Shown: piece after piece, positions 9,362 to 17,969 of the stretch
Layout of the letters: the number at the start of each line of letters is the position of its first letter
How positions within the stretch are numbered: position 1 is the stretch's first letter
Source of the DNA: Burkholderia sp. SRS-W-2-2016
GTDB lineage: Bacteria > Pseudomonadota > Gammaproteobacteria > Burkholderiales > Burkholderiaceae
Direction: 5' to 3'
DNA: 64,000 nt
Assembly (NCBI RefSeq): GCF_001931485.1
Contig: NZ_MSDV01000057.1
Coordinates: 62,001 to 126,000 of the forward strand
The notes under the pieces: generated by a model
Database searches by the model: none
The model's input: the letters and a program-made list of their open reading frames with translations, nothing else
What the model was told of the DNA's origin: nothing
Made by a program: the position numbers and the translations under genes

Positions 9362-10128
9362 GGTTTCCGGAAATGATGACCGTCCAGTCCGCCGCGGCGG
9401 TACGGCAGCCAGTAAGAATTAAAAGTAGCGCGGCGAATTATGACGCGCTTACGTCATTTCTACCGCATTGTCCAGTCTGTCGCTCACACTTCGTAGGAAG
9501 TCTACTTAAGACACTAACTTTTAGCCACTTTCGATTGGTCAGGTTATACGTGAGTCGATGTGCGGAAACGACACGGAATTACGTAATTTTTTCTGACTCG
9601 CTTGTATTGAAACGGTTTTTCGCTATGCATGGCGGAAACCGCTCGCGTGGCTATAGGTGTATTAACGGACAATCCGGTAGCGCGCCTACTCTTTTATGCG
9701 CGATCTAAATAGCGGCGCGCGCCGCATCGATAAAAGCGCGCGTGGCCCGGCAAAACTTGCGGATTCTTACGGAACGTAGGGCGCTGCGCGGGCGCGCCGG
9801 CAAGTCCGGTAAACGAGCTTTGTATGTCATGCGTATTAATCGCGTGATTGACCGAGTGGCCGTTTTGTTCACGGCGATCTTCTCCGCTTCTCGCGCGCTT
9901 CCGGTATTTGCCGAATAAAAATCTGCGAAGCATGCGAGCGAAGCCGTGCCTGCAATGCGCGGCGTCCCGCCAATACCGTTCGATTCAAACGGATTGGAAA
10001 TGCGCGCCTGCGGTGCAAGCAGGCGATGGCCGCGCGCGGCCGCAGCCGGGCAATCCCCCATTAACTTTTGTCGGATGTTTGCCGATAACCACTGGCGGAG
10101 TAACCGGAACCCAGCCTGATTGCCCTTT
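9362..10128. other. Divergent intergenic region between bcsD and the GGDEF-EAL gene
   Basis: 767 bases contain no convincing gene; short frames here lack family patterns and good starts. The segment 9410-9720 is clearly AT-richer than its surroundings, as expected for promoters. Two symmetric elements are visible: TGACG-N6-CGTCA at 9441-9456 and the perfect 12-base palindrome AATTACGTAATT at 9577-9588. Both are candidate regulator sites for the cellulose operon (leftward) or the c-di-GMP gene (rightward). No sigma factor box could be assigned with confidence. Confidence 0.6.
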
Positions 10129-12738
10129 ATGTCTGCCATCCCCATGCAGCCCCCCGAGCCCGGTTTGCGCGAGCGCTTTCACCAGCGCTCGCTCGAACAT
10201 CAGCGACCGGTCTCCATCGTGACGATGGCCTTCACGGTGATCGCGTTCCTGTGCATGGTGGCGGCGCGCACTCAGGTCTCCGGGCCGGCCGCGCCGCTCG
10301 GCTACCGGCTGCTGTGCGCGCTGGTGCTCGCGCTGCTGGTGCTGGCGCTGCCGCGCGCGCGTTCGCCGCTGAGCTTCGGCGCGCTCGGCGTCGCCTATCT
10401 GCTGGTGTTGACCGGCGGCCTGGTGCTCAATGCGAGCGGGGTCGCGCATCCGTTGCTGTGGCTGCTGCCCGCGCTGGTCGTGATCCCGATCTGCGCGGGA
10501 CCGCTGTGGCTCACACCCGCGCATTTCCTCACCGGCAGCGTGCTGTTCTATGCGTTCGCGATCGGGCTGCTGCTCGGCAATGCGCGCAGCCACGAGGTCG
10601 ATGCCGCGGTGTGGACGTGGGTCGTCGCGATCGGCGCGCCGGCCTCGGCGGTGTTTCATTTCGGCTTTTACCGGTTTCGCCGCGATCACTTTCTGCTGGA
10701 GAGCCAGCTCGCGCAGCTCGCCGCGACCGATCCGCTGACCGGCCTGCAAAACCGCCGCGCGTTCGTCAAGCGCGCGGAGGAACGGCTCGGCGCGCCGGCG
10801 CCGCGCGCGAGTCTCAGTGCGATCTTTCTCGACATCGACAACTTCAAGTCGCTGAACGACCGCTTCGGTCATGCGGTCGGCGACCATGCGCTGTTCCGGG
10901 TCGCGCAGGTGCTGATGGACGAAGTCGGCGCGGGGCAGTGCGTGAGCCGGATCGGCGGCGAGGAGTTCGCGCTGCTGCTCGATGCCGACCTTGCCGGCGC
11001 GCTGCGAATTGCCGAGCGGCTGCGCGCGGGGATCGCCGGCGTCGAACGGCCGGACGGCAATCTGAGCGCGAGCTTCGGGGTCGCCGAGCATCGCCCGGGC
11101 GAGAGCTTCATGGTGCTGCTCGATCGTGCGGACGAAGCGCTGCTGCGCGCGAAGCAGTCGGGGCGTAACCGGGTTTGCGCGGAGCGCGCGTTGGCGGTGG
11201 ATGGGACGCGCGTGGTGCGCGAGGGTGGTTGCGCCGCACACGGTGGGCTGGGTGGTGGAGCGGTTGGGGCTGCTGGGACTGCTGGGACTGCTGGGACTGC
11301 TGGGACTGCTGGGACTGCTGGGACTGCTGGGGCTGCTGGGACTGCTGGCGCTGCTGGGACTGCTGGCGCTGCTGGGACTGCTGGCGCTGCTGGGACTGCT
11401 GGGACTGCTGGGACTGCTGGGACTGCTGCGGCTGCTGAGGCCGCTGAGGCCGCTGAGGCCGCTGAGGCCGCTGAGGCCGCTGGTGCAGCTAATGCCGCTA
11501 ATGCCGCAGCGGTTGCTGAAGCCCCCAGTCCCGCTCGCCACATCTGGAACGACTTCACGCTGATTTCGCACTTCCAGCCGCTATACAGCCTGTCGCATCA
11601 GAAGCAGGTCGGCTTCGAGGCGCTGTTGCGCGGCGAGCGCGACGACGGCTCGCTGGTGCCGCCGGCGACGCTATTCGCGCCGCAACCGGCCAGCGACGAA
11701 GGCGCGCTCGATCGCGCGAGCCACGCGGTGCATCTGGGCAATGCGCGCCACGCGCTGCCCGCCGATGCGTGGCTGTTCCTCAACATCCTGCCGGCCACCT
11801 TCATTGCCGACGGCTACGCGGACCGGTTGACGGAGATCGTGCGCGGCGCCGGACTCGAGCCTGAGCGCGTGATCCTGGAGATTCTCGAATCGCACGGCGG
11901 CAGCGTCGACGAGATGTCGCGCGCGGCCGGGCTTTATCGGCAGCACGGTTTCCTGATCGCGGTCGACGATTTCGGCGCGGGCCAGTCGAACCTCGACCGC
12001 CTGCTGCGGATTCGTCCGGACCTCGTGAAGCTCGACGGCGAACTGATTCGCGCGACGACCCACGGCACGCAGCGGCCGATCCTGCCGAAGCTCGTGTCGC
12101 TGCTGCATCAGGCGGGGATGCTGGTGGTGGTCGAGGGCGTCGAGACCGACGCGGAACTGATTCTGGCGGTCGAATCGAATGTGGATTTCGCGCAGGGCTA
12201 TCTGCTCGGCCGGCCCGCGCGCGCGATCGCGCCGCCGGAGTCGGTGCACCGCCAGATCGACGACGCGTTCGACGTGATCGCGCAAGGCCGCGCGCATCAG
12301 CACGCGCTGTTCGAATCGGAACTGGAGCCGTACCGGCTCGAACTGCGGCGCGCGGCCGACGAACTGCGCGCCGGCATCGCGATGGACGCCGCGCTGGCGA
12401 CGCTCGCGGCCTTCGCGCGCTGCATCAGCTGCTTCATCCTCGATGCGAGCGGCCGGCAGATCGGCCGCGAACTGCAAGGCCCGGCATGGAGCGAGGATGC
12501 GGCGTCGTTGCAGCCGGTCGCGAATCCGCGCGACGCGCGCTGGGATCATCGGCCGTATTTCCGCAACGCGGTGCTGCTGCCCGGCGAGGCGGTCACCAGT
12601 AATCCTTATCTTTCGCTCGCGAGCGGGCGGCCTTGTATCGCGGTGACGCTGGCCGAGCAGCTCGGCACCGAGCGGTGCGTGATCGGCGTCGAGCTGGACT
12701 GGTCGGCGTGCGGGTTGCCGTGGCCGGGGCGGGAGTAG
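10129..12738 (+). CDS. Membrane GGDEF-EAL c-di-GMP protein with C-terminal Cache-like domain
   Basis: About 869 residues. Several N-terminal membrane helices (about 25-200) precede a GGDEF domain with GGEEF at 276-280. A low-complexity linker of 9-base repeats (about 382-459) follows, then an EAL domain: EALLR at 497, an ILEILES segment, DDFGAG at 613-618, KLDGE, EGVE and QGYLLGRP. All catalytic motifs of both domains look intact. An RxxD inhibitory site is absent at its usual place before GGEEF. The C-terminal about 140 residues (DHRPYFRNA, VTSNPYLSLASGRPCI) resemble the Cache/PDC-like sensor found at the end of YkuI-type EAL proteins. ATG 10129 is preferred over TTG 10120; neither has a clear ribosome binding site. 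It is divergent from the bcs operon. Confidence 0.9.
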   Translation: MSAIPMQPPEPGLRERFHQRSLEHQRPVSIVTMAFTVIAFLCMVAARTQVSGPAAPLGYRLLCALVLALLVLALPRARSPLSFGALGVAYLLVLTGGLVLNASGVAHPLLWLLPALVVIPICAGPLWLTPAHFLTGSVLFYAFAIGLLLGNARSHEVDAAVWTWVVAIGAPASAVFHFGFYRFRRDHFLLESQLAQLAATDPLTGLQNRRAFVKRAEERLGAPAPRASLSAIFLDIDNFKSLNDRFGHAVGDHALFRVAQVLMDEVGAGQCVSRIGGEEFALLLDADLAGALRIAERLRAGIAGVERPDGNLSASFGVAEHRPGESFMVLLDRADEALLRAKQSGRNRVCAERALAVDGTRVVREGGCAAHGGLGGGAVGAAGTAGTAGTAGTAGTAGTAGAAGTAGAAGTAGAAGTAGAAGTAGTAGTAGTAAAAEAAEAAEAAEAAEAAGAANAANAAAVAEAPSPARHIWNDFTLISHFQPLYSLSHQKQVGFEALLRGERDDGSLVPPATLFAPQPASDEGALDRASHAVHLGNARHALPADAWLFLNILPATFIADGYADRLTEIVRGAGLEPERVILEILESHGGSVDEMSRAAGLYRQHGFLIAVDDFGAGQSNLDRLLRIRPDLVKLDGELIRATTHGTQRPILPKLVSLLHQAGMLVVVEGVETDAELILAVESNVDFAQGYLLGRPARAIAPPESVHRQIDDAFDVIAQGRAHQHALFESELEPYRLELRRAADELRAGIAMDAALATLAAFARCISCFILDASGRQIGRELQGPAWSEDAASLQPVANPRDARWDHRPYFRNAVLLPGEAVTSNPYLSLASGRPCIAVTLAEQLGTERCVIGVELDWSACGLPWPGRE
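11272..11505 (+). repeat. 26-unit 9-bp in-frame tandem repeat encoding an Ala-rich interdomain linker
   Basis: Twenty-six consecutive 9-base units. Most are GCTGGGACT (Ala-Gly-Thr), interspersed with GCTGGCGCT or GCTGGGGCT; then come GCTGCGGCT, five copies of GCTGAGGCC (Ala-Glu-Ala), GCTGGTGCA and two of GCTAATGCC. The array joins the GGDEF and EAL domains. Because each unit is three codons, gain or loss of units changes linker length without breaking the frame. The array also keeps other frames open, which creates long false reading frames on both strands. Confidence 0.97.
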
Positions 12739-12754
12739 GGAGTGGGGGACGGGT

Positions 12755-13558
12755 CTAGTACCCGCCCTTGACCGGCGCGGCGCTCGCCGGCGTGTCCTTG
12801 AACGACGCGGCCAGATCCGCGGCCGCGCGGCTCAGCAGACCGGTATCGGTGCCGACCGCGACGAAGCTCGCGCCGGCCGCCAGGTACTCGCGCGCCAGAA
12901 CCGGATCGGGCGCGAGCACGCCCGCCGCTTTGCCCGCTTCGCGCACCGTCGCGATGCCGCTACGAATCGCGTCGCGCACCCGCGCATCGCCCGGTTTGCC
13001 GAGCAGACCCATCGACGCGCTCAGATCCGACGGCCCGAAAAACACCGCATCGACGCCGTCCACGCGCGCGATTTCCGCGAGATTGTCGAGACTCTGCACG
13101 GTCTCGGCCTGCACGATCACGCACAGTTCAGAGGCCGCGGTAGTCAGATAGTCGGGCACGCGATTCCAGCGCGACGCCCGCGCGAGCGCGCTGCCCACAC
13201 CGCGAATTCCGTGCGGCGGATAGCGGGTCGCCGCGACCGAGTCGGCCGCTTGCGCGGCGGTGTCGATCATCGGCAGCAGCAGCGTCTGCGCGCCGATATC
13301 GAGCAGCTGCTTGATCAGCGCGGCGTCGCTGCGCACCGGCCGCACGACCGGATGCGACGGATACGCGGCCACCGCCTGCAATTGCGCGAGCGTGCTGCGC
13401 ACGTCGTTCGGCGCGTGCTCGTTGTCGATCAGCAGCCAGTCGAAGCCGGCGGTCGCCAGCAGCTCGGTCACGTAGGCGTCGGCGAGCGCGGCCCACAGGC
13501 CGAATTGCGGCTTGCCCTCGGCGAGCGCGCGTTTGAACGGGTTGTGCGGCAGGGACAT
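12755..13558 (-). CDS. hpaI: 4-hydroxy-2-oxoheptane-1,7-dioate aldolase HpaI
   Basis: The 267-residue class II (metal-dependent) HpcH/HpaI aldolase cleaves 4-hydroxy-2-oxoheptanedioate to pyruvate and succinate semialdehyde, the last step of the homoprotocatechuate pathway. Visible family motifs are IDNEHAPND (about 44-52), RPVRSD, VQAETV and FFGPSDLSASMG (metal and substrate ligands E and D). Last gene of the hpa operon, it converges on the GGDEF-EAL gene with only 16 bases between stops. Ten bases separate its start from the hpaH stop. Confidence 0.95.
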   Translation of the reverse strand: MSLPHNPFKRALAEGKPQFGLWAALADAYVTELLATAGFDWLLIDNEHAPNDVRSTLAQLQAVAAYPSHPVVRPVRSDAALIKQLLDIGAQTLLLPMIDTAAQAADSVAATRYPPHGIRGVGSALARASRWNRVPDYLTTAASELCVIVQAETVQSLDNLAEIARVDGVDAVFFGPSDLSASMGLLGKPGDARVRDAIRSGIATVREAGKAAGVLAPDPVLAREYLAAGASFVAVGTDTGLLSRAAADLAASFKDTPASAAPVKGGY

Positions 13559-13568
13559 GTCGAGTCAC

Positions 13569-14372
13569 TCAGATGAAGTTCAAACCGATGCCGCCGAGCG
13601 GCCCATAGTCGACGTGGAACGTATCGCCGGCGCGCGCGGGGATCGGGCTGGTGAACGAGCCGCTCAGGATCACGTCGTTCGCGTTCAACATTTCGTCGTA
13701 CGGAGCAATCTTGTTGGCGAGCCACGCGACGCCGGTGGCCGGATGATTGAGCACCGCCGCCGCCAGTCCGCTTTCCTCGACCGCGCCGTTCTTGTACAGC
13801 AGCGCGCCGACCCAGCGCAGATCGACGTCGAGCGGCCGCACCGGCTGGCCGCCGAGCACCACGCCGGCATTCGCGGCGAAATCGGAGATCGTGTCGTAGA
13901 CCTTGCGCGGCGCGCGGGTGTCGCGATCGAACTGCTCGATGCGCGCATCGATAATTTCCACCGCCGGGGTCACGTAAGCGGTCGCGTCGAGCACGTCGAA
14001 CAGCGTGACGCCGGGGCCTTTCAGCGGCTTGGCCAGCACGAACGCAAGTTCCACTTCGACGCGCGGCGCGATGAAGCGGTCGGCGCGAATGTCCTGGCCG
14101 TTGTCGATGAACATGCTGTCGAGCAGCGGCGCGTAATCGGGTTCGTCGATCTGCGACGAGCGCTGCATCGCGCGCGAGGTCAGGCCGATCTTTCTGCCCT
14201 TGATCACGTGGCCTTCGGCGAGCTTCAGCTTGACCCACTCGCGTTGGATCGCATAACCGTCCTGCACGGTCATCTGCGGATACTGCGCGGAAAAATGGCG
14301 CAGCTGCGTGCGGGTCTTCTCGGCGTGATCGAGTTGCGCGGCGAGTTCGCGGATGATCTGTTCGTCTAGCAT
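13569..14372 (-). CDS. hpaH: 2-oxo-hept-4-ene-1,7-dioate hydratase HpaH
   Basis: The 267-residue protein has the fumarylacetoacetase-like fold of 2-hydroxypentadienoate-type hydratases (HpaH/MhpD group): QREWVKLKLAEGHVIKGRKI, GLTSRAMQ, then the metal-binding acidic pair in PRVEVELAFVL, and a C-terminal SFTSPIPARAGDTFHVDYG segment. It hydrates the product of HpaG-catalysed decarboxylation and isomerisation to give the substrate of HpaI. It sits ten bases from hpaF and ten from hpaI. Confidence 0.95.
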   Translation of the reverse strand: MLDEQIIRELAAQLDHAEKTRTQLRHFSAQYPQMTVQDGYAIQREWVKLKLAEGHVIKGRKIGLTSRAMQRSSQIDEPDYAPLLDSMFIDNGQDIRADRFIAPRVEVELAFVLAKPLKGPGVTLFDVLDATAYVTPAVEIIDARIEQFDRDTRAPRKVYDTISDFAANAGVVLGGQPVRPLDVDLRWVGALLYKNGAVEESGLAAAVLNHPATGVAWLANKIAPYDEMLNANDVILSGSFTSPIPARAGDTFHVDYGPLGGIGLNFI

Positions 14373-14382
14373 GATTGAGTAC

Positions 14383-14781
14383 TCAGCCTTTCAGGCGTGC
14401 ATGCAGGTTGTTGTGTTTCCACGTGCCCGCGTCGCTGAACTCGCTGATTTCCATCGACAACGCGAGCCCCTGGCGCTCGAACTCCGCGGCAAAGCGCTGC
14501 TTGAGCACCGCGAACAGCGCGTCGCCGGCAGCTTTCTTCACCGCGTCGGAGCGGCCCGCCGCGATCTTGAAGTTCGCGTGCAGAAACGCGGCGTCGGGCC
14601 GGCCGTCGGCGATGCAGTACTGTTCGCAGCGCAGCGCGCGCACGCGAATCCCGCCGAGCGGAAACACGCGTTCGCCGTTATCGCGTTGCGCGTCGATGCA
14701 TTGCGCGAGTTCGCTGCACAGTTCGCCGATCCGTTGGGCGTCCGCGAGATTCGCGCTGTATTCGAGTGTCAGGTGCGGCAT
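14383..14781 (-). CDS. hpaF: 5-carboxymethyl-2-hydroxymuconate delta-isomerase HpaF
   Basis: The 132-residue tautomerase-superfamily enzyme converts 5-carboxymethyl-2-hydroxymuconate to its oxo isomer. The ATG at 14781 was chosen because it exposes Pro2 (MPHLTLEYSANL) after methionine removal, and that proline is the catalytic base in this family; the open frame extends further upstream without support. Length is close to the known enzyme (about 126). It lies 16 bases after hpaD. Confidence 0.94.
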   Translation of the reverse strand: MPHLTLEYSANLADAQRIGELCSELAQCIDAQRDNGERVFPLGGIRVRALRCEQYCIADGRPDAAFLHANFKIAAGRSDAVKKAAGDALFAVLKQRFAAEFERQGLALSMEISEFSDAGTWKHNNLHARLKG

Positions 14782-14797
14782 CAGAGGTTCTCCGTAA

Positions 14798-15661
14798 TCA
14801 GACGGGCAGCGGCGTGACCGGGAAGATCGCATTGATCTGGCCGGTGCCGGAACTGCCGAAATAAGGTGTGACGACTTCGACCTTGCCGTCGTAGCGGTCC
14901 CAGCCGAGTGCGCCGAGCAGCATCGCGGTATCGTGCATCCCGCCTTCGCCCCAGCATTTCTCGTTGTAGAGCGGCAGCATTTCGCAGAAGGTTTTCCAGT
15001 CGCCGTTTTCCCACATGCGCACGACGCTGCGGTCCATCTGTTCGAGCAGCGGGCTCCACACCTTGTGCATGTATTGCTCGGCGGTGCCGTTGTTCGCGAA
15101 GTGATGGCTGAGCGAGCCGCTCGCGAGAATCGCGACGGTGCCGTCGTAGCGTTCCTCGATCGCCTTGCGCACCGCGAGGCCGAAGCGCGCGCTGGTTTCG
15201 AGGTCGTGCCACATGCACCAGCCGGCCACCGAAACCGCCTTGAAATGCTGGTCGCTGTTCATATAGCGCATCGGCACCGGCGTGCCGTATTCGAGTTCGA
15301 GCGTGGTCTTGCTGTGCGCGCGGCTTTTCACGCCCATTTCGTTCGCGACTTCGGCGATCAGCTCGCCGAGCCCGACGTTGCCGGGGTACGCGTACGGCAT
15401 GTTGTTGATGAAATGCGGCAGCTCGTTGCTGGTGTACACGCCTTCGAAATGCGGCGCGCAATTGATGTGGTATTCGCTGTTCACGAGCCAGTGCACGTCG
15501 AACACGACGATCGTATCGACGCCGAGTTCGCGGCAGCGCCGGCCGATTTCGTGATGGCCGTCGATCGCGGGTTGACGGCAGCCTTTGTGCGGACCGTCGA
15601 GTTCCGACAGGTACAACGACGGTACGTGAGTGACTTTTGCTGCTAACGCGAGTTTGCCCAT
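14798..15661 (-). CDS. hpaD: 3,4-dihydroxyphenylacetate 2,3-dioxygenase HpaD (class III extradiol)
   Basis: The 287-residue LigB-type ring-cleavage enzyme opens homoprotocatechuate between carbons 2 and 3 using Fe(II). Metal-ligand-type histidines appear near the N-terminus (AKVTHVPSLY, H12) and in VVFDVHWLVNSEYHINCAP; ASGSLSHHFANNG carries the conserved double histidine. The start at 15661 (MGKLALAAK) was chosen over a longer frame whose extra about 78 residues are Arg/Ser-rich and overlap hpaE. Confidence 0.95.
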   Translation of the reverse strand: MGKLALAAKVTHVPSLYLSELDGPHKGCRQPAIDGHHEIGRRCRELGVDTIVVFDVHWLVNSEYHINCAPHFEGVYTSNELPHFINNMPYAYPGNVGLGELIAEVANEMGVKSRAHSKTTLELEYGTPVPMRYMNSDQHFKAVSVAGWCMWHDLETSARFGLAVRKAIEERYDGTVAILASGSLSHHFANNGTAEQYMHKVWSPLLEQMDRSVVRMWENGDWKTFCEMLPLYNEKCWGEGGMHDTAMLLGALGWDRYDGKVEVVTPYFGSSGTGQINAIFPVTPLPV

Positions 15662-15698
15662 TGCGTGTCTCCTCTGTCGATCCGGCGGCTCGCCGGTT

Positions 15699-17156
15699 TT
15701 ACACGCCCCAGCGCGGAATATGATGCGAGCCGAGCGACACGCACACGTTCTTCGGTTCGAGGAACACTTCGTAGCTCCAGGTACCGCCTTCACGCCCGAC
15801 ACCCGACGCCTTCGTGCCGCCGAACGGCTGACGCAGATCGCGCACGTTCTGGCTGTTGACGAAGCACATCCCCGCTTCGACGGCGGCAGCGACACGCAGC
15901 GCGCGGCCGGTGTTCTCGGTCCAGATATAGCTGGAGAGGCCGTACGAAATATCGTTGGCCTGACGGATCGCGTCGGCTTCGTCGTCGAACGGAATCAGGC
16001 ACGCGACCGGTCCGAAGATCTCTTCCTGCGCGATGCGCATCCGGTTGTCGACGTCGACGAACACGGTCGGCGCGACGAAGTTGCCTTTGCGCATCGCGTC
16101 GGGCAGATCCGGCAGATCGAGCCCGCCGCACGCGAGCGTCGCGCCTTCCTTCGGCCCCAGTTCGATATAGCTGCGCACTTTCGCGAGATGCCCCTGGCTG
16201 ATCATCGGGCCGACGATCGTGCTGTCGGCGAGCGGATCGCCGACCGTCAGCCGCTTCGCGCGCTCGATGAAACGCTCGGCAAAACGCGTGTAAATCGAGC
16301 GCTGCACGAGGATGCGCGAGCCCGCGGTGCAGCGCTCGCCGTTGTTCGAGAAGATCATGAACACCGCGGCGTCGAGCGCGCGTTCGAAGTCGGCGTCGTC
16401 GAAGATCACGAACGGCGATTTGCCGCCCAGTTCCATCGAAAACTTCTTCAGCCCGGCGCTCTGCACGATGCGGTTGCCGGTCGCGGTCGAGCCGGTGAAC
16501 GACACCGCGTGCACGTCGCGATGCGCGACCAGCGGTTCGCCGGTTTCCTTGCCGTAGCCGTGCACGACGTTCAGCACGCCGGCCGGAATGCCCGCTTCGA
16601 GCGCGAGTTGGCCGAGCATCGACGCGGTCAGCGGCGACAGCTCGCTCATCTTCAGCACCGCGGTGTTGCCGAACGCGAGGCAGGGCGCGACCTTCCATGT
16701 CGCCGTCATGAACGGCACGTTCCACGGCGAGATCAGCGCGCATACGCCGACCGGATGAAACAGCGTGTAGTTCAGGTGCGAGTCGGTCGGATAGGTGTGG
16801 CCGTCCACCCGCGTGCACATCTCGGCGAAGTAGCTGAAGTTGTCGGCCGCGCGCGGCACCAGTTGCTTGCGCGTCTGCGAGATCGTCTGGCCGGTGTCCT
16901 TCGTTTCGGTTTCCGAAATTTCCGGCACGTGCTTGGCGATCAGCTCGCCGAGCTTGCGGATCAGCTTCGCGCGTTCGGCGGCGGGTTTGGCGGCCCACGC
17001 GGGGAACGCCTGTTTCGCCGCCTGCACGGCTGCGTCCACTTCCTTTTCGCCGCCGCGCGCGACTTCGCCGAGCACTTCCTGAGTGGCCGGATTGACGGTT
17101 TCGAAGTACTCGTTCGAGGCGTGGGCCTCGCCGTTGATCAGATGGTCGATCGGCAT
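15699..17156 (-). CDS. hpaE: 5-carboxymethyl-2-hydroxymuconate semialdehyde dehydrogenase HpaE
   Basis: The 485-residue NAD-dependent aldehyde dehydrogenase oxidises the ring-cleavage product to 5-carboxymethyl-2-hydroxymuconate. Motifs: SPWNVPF near the cofactor site, FTGSTATGNRI (Rossmann glycine region), MELGGKSPFVIF with the general-base Glu, and NNGERCTAGSR with the catalytic Cys. The C-terminal PFGGTKASGVGREGG is typical. It lies between hpaG2 and hpaD in the same operon. Confidence 0.95.
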   Translation of the reverse strand: MPIDHLINGEAHASNEYFETVNPATQEVLGEVARGGEKEVDAAVQAAKQAFPAWAAKPAAERAKLIRKLGELIAKHVPEISETETKDTGQTISQTRKQLVPRAADNFSYFAEMCTRVDGHTYPTDSHLNYTLFHPVGVCALISPWNVPFMTATWKVAPCLAFGNTAVLKMSELSPLTASMLGQLALEAGIPAGVLNVVHGYGKETGEPLVAHRDVHAVSFTGSTATGNRIVQSAGLKKFSMELGGKSPFVIFDDADFERALDAAVFMIFSNNGERCTAGSRILVQRSIYTRFAERFIERAKRLTVGDPLADSTIVGPMISQGHLAKVRSYIELGPKEGATLACGGLDLPDLPDAMRKGNFVAPTVFVDVDNRMRIAQEEIFGPVACLIPFDDEADAIRQANDISYGLSSYIWTENTGRALRVAAAVEAGMCFVNSQNVRDLRQPFGGTKASGVGREGGTWSYEVFLEPKNVCVSLGSHHIPRWGV

Positions 17157-17210
17157 TGCGTTGTCCTTTGCGTGTGCGCTTGCGTGGTGCTGTGAGCGTG
17201 GTCCTGTGAA

Positions 17211-17969
17211 TCAGGCGCGACCGAAGTCCGCGTCCGACGCGATCGTGTTGACGAGACGGCCGAGGCCGTCGATTTCGCAGACGACTTCGTCGCCCGCATT
17301 GACGTTGACGATCCCTTCGGGCGTGCCGGTCAGGATCACGTCGCCGGGCGCGAGCGTCATGAAGCTGCTCAGATATTCGATCAGCGCGGGGATGTCGGTG
17401 ACGAGGTCGCGCGTGTTGCCGCGCTGCTGGAGCGTGCCGTTTACGAACGTGCGCAATTCGAGTTGCGTGACGTCGGCAATATCTGCCGCGTCGACGAACC
17501 ACGGTCCCAGCACCGTGCCGCCGTCGCGATTCTTCACGCGCAGGTTCGGGCGGTAGTAGTTCTCCAGATAATCGCGAATCGCGTAGTCGTTCGCGATCAT
17601 GTAGCCGGCCACGTGCTGCATCGCGTTTTCGCGCGTGACGTTCTGCGCGCCGCGGCCGATCACGACCGCCAGCTCGCACTCGTAGTGCATGAACGTGACG
17701 TCAAAGGGGCGGCGCGTGAAGCCGCGATGACCGATCACCGTGCCGGGTCCTTTCATGAACACCAGCGGTTCTTCCTGTTTGCCGAATTGCAGTTCTTTCG
17801 CGTGTTCCGCGTAGTTCAGACCGAGCGCGAAGATCGTGCCGACTTCGAGCGGCGCGAGCCAGACCACTTCGTTTTCACCGCATACGCGGCCGTCGGCGAG
17901 ACGCACGCCGTGTTCGTGCGGAGTCGCTTCGTGGATCGCTCCCGCATAGGCAACGCGGCCGCGCATCAT
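17211..17969 (-). CDS. hpaG2: HpaG2: C-terminal half of the homoprotocatechuate decarboxylase/isomerase
   Basis: The 252-residue fumarylacetoacetase-family protein corresponds to the second domain of enterobacterial HpaG, which decarboxylates 5-oxopent-3-ene-1,2,5-tricarboxylate and isomerises the product. GLNYAEHAKEL, the metal-binding E-x-E in MHYECELAVVIGRGA, GYMIANDYAIRDY and ILTGTPEGIVNVNAGDEV are all present, so this subunit should carry the metal site. Its ATG overlaps the hpaG1 stop by four bases, consistent with a former or potential single chain. Confidence 0.92.
   Translation of the reverse strand: MMRGRVAYAGAIHEATPHEHGVRLADGRVCGENEVVWLAPLEVGTIFALGLNYAEHAKELQFGKQEEPLVFMKGPGTVIGHRGFTRRPFDVTFMHYECELAVVIGRGAQNVTRENAMQHVAGYMIANDYAIRDYLENYYRPNLRVKNRDGGTVLGPWFVDAADIADVTQLELRTFVNGTLQQRGNTRDLVTDIPALIEYLSSFMTLAPGDVILTGTPEGIVNVNAGDEVVCEIDGLGRLVNTIASDADFGRA

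Noticed and set aside
9985..11571. Minus-strand frame with long Ser/Pro repeats
   Set aside because: The Ser-Ser-Pro run is the reverse reading of the 9-bp repeat array in the GGDEF-EAL gene.
15790..17679. Second minus-strand frame overlapping hpaE
   Set aside because: Arg-rich off-frame reading of hpaE and hpaG2; hpaE has all aldehyde dehydrogenase motifs.
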